Assembly (NCBI GenBank): GCA_003564735.1
Contig: PXEK01000386.1
Span: 1 to 5,486, forward strand
From: Cryomorphaceae bacterium
GTDB lineage: Bacteria > Bacteroidota > Bacteroidia > Flavobacteriales_G > Salibacteraceae
Direction: 5' to 3'
Length of the DNA: 5,486 nt
Positions within the stretch are counted from its first letter, which is position 1. Each line of letters starts with the position of its first letter. Shown piece by piece: positions 1 through 5,486 of the stretch. The notes below the pieces were generated by a model. That model worked only from the letters and a program-made list of their open reading frames with translations, searched no databases and was not told the origin of the DNA. The position numbers and the translations under genes were made by a program.

Positions 1-318
1 AAAAAGAAAAAAAAAGGCATTGATAAACAATATGATAAGCTAACCTTTAGCGTCATATATCAATAGGTGTCGAAAAAAAGAAACATTTTTTTCTTGTACT
101 CTTGACAGGAGCAATTAATTTCGCGAATTTTAAAGTTGAAAATAAACACGTAATAGATTGTAGCGCTTACGCCGTGGAATCGGAAAATTAATATGATTTC
201 CCACAGACGGTAAGAAAAAATTTGCGAGGTAAGAGTGATTATTATACTTTTACAGCCTCTTTTAAGACACTGCAATTTTACTTGGCGATAAATTGAACAT
301 TAATTTAAATTTAATAAT
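1..318. other. Non-coding A/T-rich leader region
   Basis: No convincing gene is present in this stretch. The left edge is an almost pure A run (1-15), and the region is strongly A/T-rich compared with the coding DNA that follows. The only open frame of any size is a 71-codon one on the minus strand (60-275); it has no recognisable domain and an odd composition rich in Ile, Phe and Lys, as expected from random A/T-rich sequence. An A/T hairpin (72-79 pairing with 86-93) and a 10-base A/T palindrome (302-311) are present but unremarkable in such composition. The region most likely holds the promoter and 5' leader of the receptor gene. Any gene to the left lies outside the window. Confidence 0.6.
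221..252 (+). promoter_or_regulatory. Candidate Bacteroidota-type promoter for the receptor gene
   Basis: A TTTG at 221-224 is followed after 20 bases by TACTTTTA at 245-252. The known Bacteroidota housekeeping promoter has a -33 TTG/TTTG element and a -7 TAnnTTTG element separated by roughly 17-23 bases. The match here is full at -33 and one base off (final G to A) at -7, with good spacing. Transcription would then begin near 257-260, leaving a leader of about 60 bases before the ATG at 319. The motif is short and the region is A/T-rich, so a chance match is possible; no other pair in the 318 bases looked as good. Confidence 0.4.
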
Positions 319-2778
319 ATGCTGAAAAAGTTACTCGGAACAGCAATTTTACTTCTAACTTTGAGTTTGACGGCTTTTGGCCAAACGGGAGCCGGATCGC
401 TCAAGGGAAAGGTATTGGATAAAGAAACCGGGGAACCGTTACCCTTTGTTAACGTAGTTGTAGAGCTCAATGGTGTTCGGCAGGCGGGTGGTTCTACCAA
501 TATGGACGGTGAATATTTCATTAAGCCTTTAACCCCGGGTGAATATACGGTTAAGGCTTCATTTGTTGGTTTTCGTCCAATCGCTGTGACGGGTGTAAGA
601 GTAGGTGCCGACCAAATTTCATTTGCCGATTTGGAGATGGCTCCCTCAGCTACAGACTTGGACTTGGATGTAGAAATCGTTGAATTCAAGATTCCCTTAA
701 TTGAAAAAGATAATAACACCGCCGGTGCAAGAATCACTAAAGAAGACTTGGTGAAGATGCCCACACGTAGTGCTACGGGAGTAGCGGAAACCGTTGGTGG
801 GGTTTATTCACAAGATGATGGTACGGGTAACTTAAATGTTAGAGGGTCGCGAACAGATGCCAACCTATATTTTATTGACGGTATTAAGGTTCGGGGCTCA
901 AACAACCTACCGCAAAGTGCTATTGAAGAGGTAAATGTGATAACCGGTGGTATGCCCGCTCAATACGGTGACGCAACAGGAGGTATCATTAGTATTACTA
1001 CTCGAGGTCCTGCCGCGGATTATTTCGGAAGTATGGAATACATAACTTCAGGTTACCGCTTTGGAGAGAGAGACCAAGTTTATGGATTGGATAGATTCGG
1101 ATACAACCTTTTGGAAGGTACTCTGGCAGGCCCTTTAATGTTTAAAAAGGATGAAGAAGGCAACAAAACAGAAGAGCCGTTATTGGGCTTTTTCTTTGCA
1201 GGTAATTATACCGGAACCCAAGACGGCAGACCTTCAATGATTGGTCACTGGCAGATGAAGGATGAGGCCTATCAGCAAATTAGAGAACAGCCTTTACGTT
1301 ATGCGCCCACGGGAACGGGAGCATTTCAAAATGCGGAGTACCTTCGTATGAACGACTTCGAAAAAGTGCGCACAACACCAAACCGATGCAGTCATTCTTT
1401 TAACTTGAACGGTAAAATTGATGTGAACACAGGTGACAAAACCAATTTAACTTTTGGCGGTAACTACGAATGGAGACGAGGTGTAGCCTTTGACCAACGA
1501 CGTGTACTTGCCAATGCACATAACATGCCTCAAACAACGCGTTCAGATTGGAGGGTTTTTGGTAGATGGACTCACCGCTTGGTAGATCCCTACCAGAAAA
1601 GAGAAGAGTCATCTTCAGATATTACTAATATGTTCTACAGCTTGCAGTTTGATTTTAACCAAACCAACTTTAGACAGTGGGATGAAAACTTCCAAGATGA
1701 TGCCTTTCAGTACGGTTATTACGGTCAGTTCGAGCGTCAACAGGCCAGAACCTATGAGTTTAGAGGTGTAGATACCGTTGCTAATTTGAGTGACCCCAAT
1801 AACCTTTTGGGGGAAAGCGGCCGATACGTAGGTAGCGGATATTTCCAAAATACTTTTACAGATACCTTGATTGGCTTTAGACCTTCAGCCGGAAATGAGG
1901 ATTTGGCGCGATTCACCTCTAACTATTACGATCTTTTCGGATGGCAAGGGTATGATGAGAACGGAGCCCCTGTTTTTGACAAAGAATTGGCATCTAACCC
2001 TGAAGAAGGAGGCGGTTCTTTTGTGTGGGATGACAGAAATAATTCACTCCGCTTCTTTGGTGCGGGAGAAAACTTCTTCTTGCGTTCTTACAATAACATT
2101 CGACAAAACGGCGGTTTAGTGAATGGCGACTTCCCGCGTGCCATAAACAATATCTGGGAAAGTCATGCGCTTCGTGCTATTGGTAGAGGAGGTAATAATC
2201 TTCAATTAAGCCAAAATAACCAGTTTAGAATCAGCGGTACCGGGTCTGTCGATTTCAAAAACCACAATATTCAACTAGGTTTTGAGTGGGAGCAACGGTC
2301 AGATAGAGGATACAATCTTGACCCCACACGTTTGTGGCTAATTGGTCGCCAAAGAATGAATAGTCATATTGAGCAGTTGGATACGGAAAACGGAACGGTT
2401 GCAGGTGTATTTAATGACGCACCAATTATCGACTTTGAAAGACTTAATAGTGCTCCCGGTCCTTATACCGGTGAAATTAACGGAGATAATCAATCCTTCT
2501 TTGACTACAATGTGAGAAGAAGTTTAGGTTTAGACCCTAGCGGAAACGATTTTGTTGATTTCAACAATTTGACACCCGATCAGCTATCGCTTGACTTCTT
2601 CTCTACAGATGAGTTATTGAATAACGGTAGTGAGTTGGTGAGTTATTTCGGTTATGATGCCTATGGAAATAAAGTGAGTGACAATTATACGGTGGACGAC
2701 TTCTTTAATGCAACCGATGAAAACGGTAACTACACTCGTCCCGTGCCAACTTTCCAACCTATCTACTTTGCGGGTTAG
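319..2778 (+). CDS. TonB-dependent receptor, Oar-like, N-terminal part up to an in-frame TAG
   Basis: This is the first 819 codons of an outer-membrane TonB-dependent receptor. The start is the ATG at 319: an in-frame TAA lies at 301-303 and the ATG opens directly onto a signal peptide. Residues 1-21 are Lys-Lys then a hydrophobic stretch ending Ala-Phe-Gly, a signal peptidase I site. Residues about 26-108 form a carboxypeptidase-regulatory-like beta-sandwich (GKVLDKETGEPLPFVNV, then NMDGEYFIKPLTPGEYTV). Residues 116-123 (LDVEIVEF) sit where a TonB box would be expected. Residues about 139-230 are the plug domain, with NLNVRG at 171-176, YFIDG at 184-188 and QYGDATGG at 215-222. The rest is beta-barrel strands and loops rich in Asn, Gly and aromatic residues. 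No Shine-Dalgarno sequence precedes the start, normal for Bacteroidota. The frame stops at TAG 2776-2778 in mid-barrel, so this product alone should not fold into a complete barrel. The substrate is unknown. Confidence 0.9.
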   Translation: MLKKLLGTAILLLTLSLTAFGQTGAGSLKGKVLDKETGEPLPFVNVVVELNGVRQAGGSTNMDGEYFIKPLTPGEYTVKASFVGFRPIAVTGVRVGADQISFADLEMAPSATDLDLDVEIVEFKIPLIEKDNNTAGARITKEDLVKMPTRSATGVAETVGGVYSQDDGTGNLNVRGSRTDANLYFIDGIKVRGSNNLPQSAIEEVNVITGGMPAQYGDATGGIISITTRGPAADYFGSMEYITSGYRFGERDQVYGLDRFGYNLLEGTLAGPLMFKKDEEGNKTEEPLLGFFFAGNYTGTQDGRPSMIGHWQMKDEAYQQIREQPLRYAPTGTGAFQNAEYLRMNDFEKVRTTPNRCSHSFNLNGKIDVNTGDKTNLTFGGNYEWRRGVAFDQRRVLANAHNMPQTTRSDWRVFGRWTHRLVDPYQKREESSSDITNMFYSLQFDFNQTNFRQWDENFQDDAFQYGYYGQFERQQARTYEFRGVDTVANLSDPNNLLGESGRYVGSGYFQNTFTDTLIGFRPSAGNEDLARFTSNYYDLFGWQGYDENGAPVFDKELASNPEEGGGSFVWDDRNNSLRFFGAGENFFLRSYNNIRQNGGLVNGDFPRAINNIWESHALRAIGRGGNNLQLSQNNQFRISGTGSVDFKNHNIQLGFEWEQRSDRGYNLDPTRLWLIGRQRMNSHIEQLDTENGTVAGVFNDAPIIDFERLNSAPGPYTGEINGDNQSFFDYNVRRSLGLDPSGNDFVDFNNLTPDQLSLDFFSTDELLNNGSELVSYFGYDAYGNKVSDNYTVDDFFNATDENGNYTRPVPTFQPIYFAG
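2776..2778 (+). other. In-frame amber codon interrupting the receptor gene (codon 820)
   Basis: The frame that starts at 319 reads ...PIYFAG, then TAG, then IQDKFAFDDLIFNVGVRID... and continues without another stop for 489 codons to the TAA at 4246-4248. Both flanks read as continuous receptor barrel sequence: residues before and after form one strand-like segment, with no shift of frame and no missing bases. In relatives of this receptor family this strand normally reads A-G-Y-I-Q-D-K (from memory of the family, not an alignment), so Tyr (TAT or TAC) is the expected residue, one third-position change away from TAG. TAG occurs nowhere else in-frame in about 1720 codons visible in the window, which argues against general reassignment of TAG as a sense codon. 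A point mutation or a sequencing error is the simplest reading. Confidence 0.9.
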
Positions 2779-4248
2779 ATTCAAGATAAATTCGCTTTTG
2801 ATGATTTGATTTTCAATGTAGGTGTACGAATTGACCGTTTTGATGCTAATCAGCAGGTACTGCGCGACCCTTACGTGTTGTTCCCTCAGGTAACAGCGGG
2901 CGAAGCGGAGGCACAGCAATTGGCGGCAGATATGGGTGAATACAGAATTCCCGGAAATATCGGTGATGACTACTCTGTTTATGTTGACAACGTCGAAAAT
3001 CCAACCCAAATCATAGGTTTTCGAAGAGATAATACTTGGTTTAATGCACAAGGTGAAGAAATTAGTGATGGTACTTCTCTTGTAACTTCTACCGGAGCCA
3101 CAGCTCCGCTATTGCAGGATAAAGAGAATACAAGCTCAAGAGATATTAATTCCGGCGCCTTTGTGGATTATACGCCTCAAGTAAATATCATGCCTCGAAT
3201 TTCATTCTCTTTCCCGATTTCTGAAGAGGCATTATTCTTTGCCCACTATGATGTCTTGACTCAAAGGCCACCCGGAGGAGTTCGATTGAACCCCATTGAC
3301 TATTTCTTCCTAGAGCAAAGAACGGCTGCGCAGTTCATTAATAACCCCGATTTGCGTCCTGAAACCACAGTTGATTATGCAATCGGTTTCAAACAAGCTC
3401 TCACGAATAAATCAGCTTTGACTATTGAAGCTTTCTATCGAGAAATGAGAGATCAAATTCAGTTGATTGCTCGTCAGGATGCATATCCAAGAACATACTC
3501 AACCAGGGGTAATATTGATTTTGGTACGGTGAAAGGGTTTACTTTCACTTATGACTTGAGAAGGTTGAGAACAGACAACTTGAAGGTGAGACTAGCTTAT
3601 ACACTTCAATTCGCTGAAGGTACGGGCTCCACCCAAACAACCGCTGCTAACCTAATTCGTGCAGGTAAAGCGAACTTAAGAGCCACTACACCGTTAAATT
3701 TTGACCAGAGGCACACAATTGTGGCCAATGTGGACTATCGCTATGGACAAGGTAAAGATTACAACGGCCCTGTGATTGGGGACAAAAGAATCTTAGAGAA
3801 CACCGGAGCTAACCTTCAGTTTAATGTAGGTTCGGGAAATCCCTACACCCGTCAGTCTTTCCCTACAGGTACCGGTCTAATATCGGGTGGTGGAAATGCC
3901 ATCATTGATGGTTCTATTAATGGTTCTAGATTGCCTTGGCAGTTTAGGGTAGATGCCAGAGTGGATAGAGATATCAACTTTAAAGTAGGTCCAAAAGACA
4001 AGGAAATGAACTTAAACGTATACTTATGGGTTCTTAATGTGTTGAACCAACAAAATATTTTGAATGTTTACCGTGCAACGGGTACAACTAATGATGACGG
4101 ATATTTAGATGATCCGCGTTATGCGCAAACCATTGCAAGTGCCGTAGACGTTCAAGCTTTTAGAGAACAATATATCATGCAAATTAACAGACCAACAAAC
4201 TTTGTACTTCCCCGAAGAGCAAGAATAGGCGTGATACTAAACTTTTAA
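2779..4248 (+). pseudogene. TonB-dependent receptor, C-terminal beta-barrel part (downstream of the TAG)
   Basis: This is the second part of the receptor gene, same frame as the part starting at 319, equal to residues 821-1309 of the reconstructed 1309-residue protein. It holds only barrel: PRISFSFPI at 959-967, the receptor hallmark NPDLRPE at 1009-1015 followed by a strand with DYAIGF, a run of alternating barrel strands, and the end RRARIGVILNF with C-terminal Phe, the signal recognised by the Bam assembly machinery. An independent start is unlikely: the earliest candidate is a TTG at 2806 (giving 480 residues), the first in-frame ATG is at 2932, neither has a ribosome-binding sequence, and no signal peptide follows. 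As a separate polypeptide it could not be exported. It therefore is expressed only by read-through of the TAG or if the TAG is an error. It ends two bases before the next gene. Confidence 0.85.
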
Positions 4249-4250
4249 TT

Positions 4251-5486
4251 ATGTGTAAAAGCCGAATGAAAATGAAGATGAAAAAATTAGGTTATTTGTT
4301 CTTTGCACTGGCGGTTACTTTCGCTGTAGACTTGCATGCGATGAACAATCCGAACGAAGCGAAGAGGAGCGGCAAAAAAGGAAACAATGATGGTACAGCA
4401 TCAAACTGTGTTCCTCCCACAGGTGCACTGGATCTGGACATCGGGAACACCAGAGCTCTTATTCAAACGGGGGGAGACATGTGGTGGAATCTCGCCGGAA
4501 GAGCTCGTTATGAAATCCCTAAAAATTCCGAACGTCACTCTATGTTTGCGGCCTCACTGTGGTTGGGCGGACAAGATGTTTCGGGGCAATTGAAAGTGGC
4601 TGCTCAGCGGTATCGAAGTCTTGGTAATGATTTCTGGACGGGTCCTTTGAGTACGAGAACAGCCGAAATTAACTCGGAAACTTGTTTGGAGTACGACCGT
4701 CACTGGCTTACCACGATGAATGATGTTGCAGAATTTGTTGCTTGGCATCAATTGGGGCAAGATGATCCCGAAGCACAAGCAGAACAATTTCCAAACTATC
4801 AAATTCCTCAGGCTATTTTGGATTGGCCTGCTCACGGTCGTGATTTTGATCCGTATAATGAGGATTTCAACTTGGCACCTTTCGTCGATACTGACGGTGA
4901 CGGAATCTATAATCCACAAGCCGGTGATTATCCACGATACAATTTAGATGGTGTTGTTGATTGTCAACAAAGAATTGTAGATATCTATGGAGATCAAAAC
5001 TTATGGTGGATTTTTAATGACCGAGGAAATATTCACACCGAATCGAACGGTGATCCCATCGGTATGGAAATACGTGCTCAGGCTTTTGCCTATGCGACCA
5101 ACGATGAGGTGAATAATATGACATTTTATAACTACGAATTGGTTAACAGATCATCTTTTGAATTGACCAATACGTATTTTGGTTTTTGGGCAGATCCCGA
5201 TTTGGGTGATCCATTTGACGATTTGGTGGGGTGTGACCCTTCCCGAGGTTTCGGGTTCTGCTACAATGGGAACGAAGTTGATCAGGATAACGCCGGCGCA
5301 CTTGGCTACGGATCTCAACCACCCGCCATTGGTGTTGACTTTTTTCAAGGTCCGTTCCAAGATAATGACGGTAAAGATAACTGCTTGTGTCTTTTCGATT
5401 GTCAAGGAGCCCTTAATGATGACGGCATACCATACGATGGTTTAGGTGTCGGATACGGCGACGGCATTCCTGACAATGAGCGTTTG
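4251..5486 (+). CDS. Large exported protein, probable T9SS substrate, 3' end outside window
   Basis: This frame is open from ATG 4251 to the right edge (412 codons, no stop), starting two bases after the receptor TAA, so the two genes are probably cotranscribed. Alternative starts at 4266, 4272 and 4278 are in the same frame; the one at 4278 (Met10) gives the most compact signal peptide (MKKLGYLFFALAVTF), with a probable cleavage after Leu-His-Ala at residue 30. The mature part has GDMWWNL at 75-81, SMFAASLWLGG at 98-107 region, the Asp motif DTDGDG at 213-218, ADPDLGDPFDDLVGCD at 314-329, and GYGSQPPAIGVDFFQGP at 352-368. This pattern resembles large uncharacterised Bacteroidota proteins that end in a T9SS C-terminal sorting domain; that domain would lie beyond 5486 and is not seen. 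Cysteines cluster at 328, 337, 378, 380 and 384, suggesting disulphides in the cell exterior. Function is unknown; a surface or secreted role is inferred from the signal peptide and family resemblance. Confidence 0.8.
   Translation, partial: MCKSRMKMKMKKLGYLFFALAVTFAVDLHAMNNPNEAKRSGKKGNNDGTASNCVPPTGALDLDIGNTRALIQTGGDMWWNLAGRARYEIPKNSERHSMFAASLWLGGQDVSGQLKVAAQRYRSLGNDFWTGPLSTRTAEINSETCLEYDRHWLTTMNDVAEFVAWHQLGQDDPEAQAEQFPNYQIPQAILDWPAHGRDFDPYNEDFNLAPFVDTDGDGIYNPQAGDYPRYNLDGVVDCQQRIVDIYGDQNLWWIFNDRGNIHTESNGDPIGMEIRAQAFAYATNDEVNNMTFYNYELVNRSSFELTNTYFGFWADPDLGDPFDDLVGCDPSRGFGFCYNGNEVDQDNAGALGYGSQPPAIGVDFFQGPFQDNDGKDNCLCLFDCQGALNDDGIPYDGLGVGYGDGIPDNERL
4887..4904 (+). other. Candidate calcium-binding DxDxDG motif in the exported protein
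   Basis: Residues 213-218 of the protein starting at 4251 read DTDGDG, followed by IYNPQAGDYP. DxDxDG is the core of calcium loops in dockerin, EF-hand-like and thrombospondin type 3 repeats, which are common in exported Bacteroidota proteins. The acidic residue usual at loop position 12 is not in register (Ala224, with Asp226 two residues later), so a thrombospondin-type-3-like loop fits better than a canonical EF-hand. Calcium binding is an inference. Confidence 0.45.

Noticed and set aside
72..93. Hairpin of eight pairs (one G-C, seven A-T) with a GAAACA loop, considered as a terminator
   Set aside because: The stem is almost only A-T, so it is weak, and poly-A followed by poly-T arises easily in such sequence. 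No upstream gene is visible for it to terminate.
60..275. 71-codon minus-strand open frame in the leader
   Set aside because: Composition is typical of A/T-rich noise, there is no recognisable domain, and it overlaps the best promoter candidate.
302..311. Palindrome AATTTAAATT just before the receptor start, considered as an operator
   Set aside because: A ten-base pure A/T palindrome is common in A/T-rich leaders, and it more likely serves as unstructured sequence for translation initiation.
300..764. 154-codon open frame on the minus strand opposite the receptor start
   Set aside because: It is antisense to the signal peptide, regulatory-like domain and plug start of a clearly recognisable receptor. 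Its translation is Ser/Pro/Lys-rich with no domain, as expected from a shadow frame.
2776..2778. General reassignment of TAG as a sense codon, or pyrrolysine insertion
   Set aside because: TAG appears in-frame only once in about 1720 codons of real genes here. A reassigned codon would be expected more often, and pyrrolysine is not known from ordinary Bacteroidota receptors.
2614..3051. 145-codon minus-strand open frame spanning the amber codon
   Set aside because: Its position over the TAG was tempting as an overlapping gene, but the + strand sequence reads as continuous barrel on both sides and the minus-strand product shows no motif or start signal.
4387..4593. 68-codon + strand open frame, and similar ones at 4720-4947 and 5179-5445
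   Set aside because: All lie inside the exported-protein gene that starts at 4251 and runs to the window edge in another frame; that frame has a signal peptide and family-like motifs, these have none.

Overview
The window looks like chromosomal DNA from a member of the Bacteroidota, most likely a marine or aquatic Flavobacteriia/Sphingobacteriia-type lineage. The evidence is an Oar-like TonB-dependent outer-membrane receptor with an N-terminal carboxypeptidase-regulatory-like domain, start codons preceded by A/T-rich leaders without Shine-Dalgarno sequences, a promoter candidate matching the Bacteroidota TTTG / TAnnTTTG pattern, and a second gene encoding a large secreted protein of a kind usually exported by the type IX secretion system (T9SS). 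Genus-level assignment is not possible from the sequence alone.

Layout, all on the + strand: positions 1-318 are a non-coding A/T-rich leader with one plausible promoter (221-252). Positions 319-4248 are one receptor reading frame of 1309 codons plus a TAA stop, interrupted at codon 820 by an in-frame TAG (2776-2778). The upstream part carries the signal peptide, the regulatory-like domain, the plug and the first half of the beta-barrel. The downstream part carries the rest of the barrel and the C-terminal Phe. The frame is intact on both sides, so this is a single-base nonsense change (or sequencing error), not a frameshift. Two bases after the receptor stop, a second gene starts at 4251 and runs open off the right edge (412 codons visible). 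It encodes an exported, Asp/Gly-rich protein with a candidate calcium-binding motif.

The two genes are probably one transcript: a receptor-like outer-membrane barrel followed by a large surface or secreted protein. What they bind or transport cannot be read from the sequence. The point most worth checking is whether the amber codon is real and, if so, whether it is read through, marks a young pseudogene, or is an assembly error. I did not find a clearly novel system; apart from the amber codon this is ordinary Bacteroidota envelope gene content.
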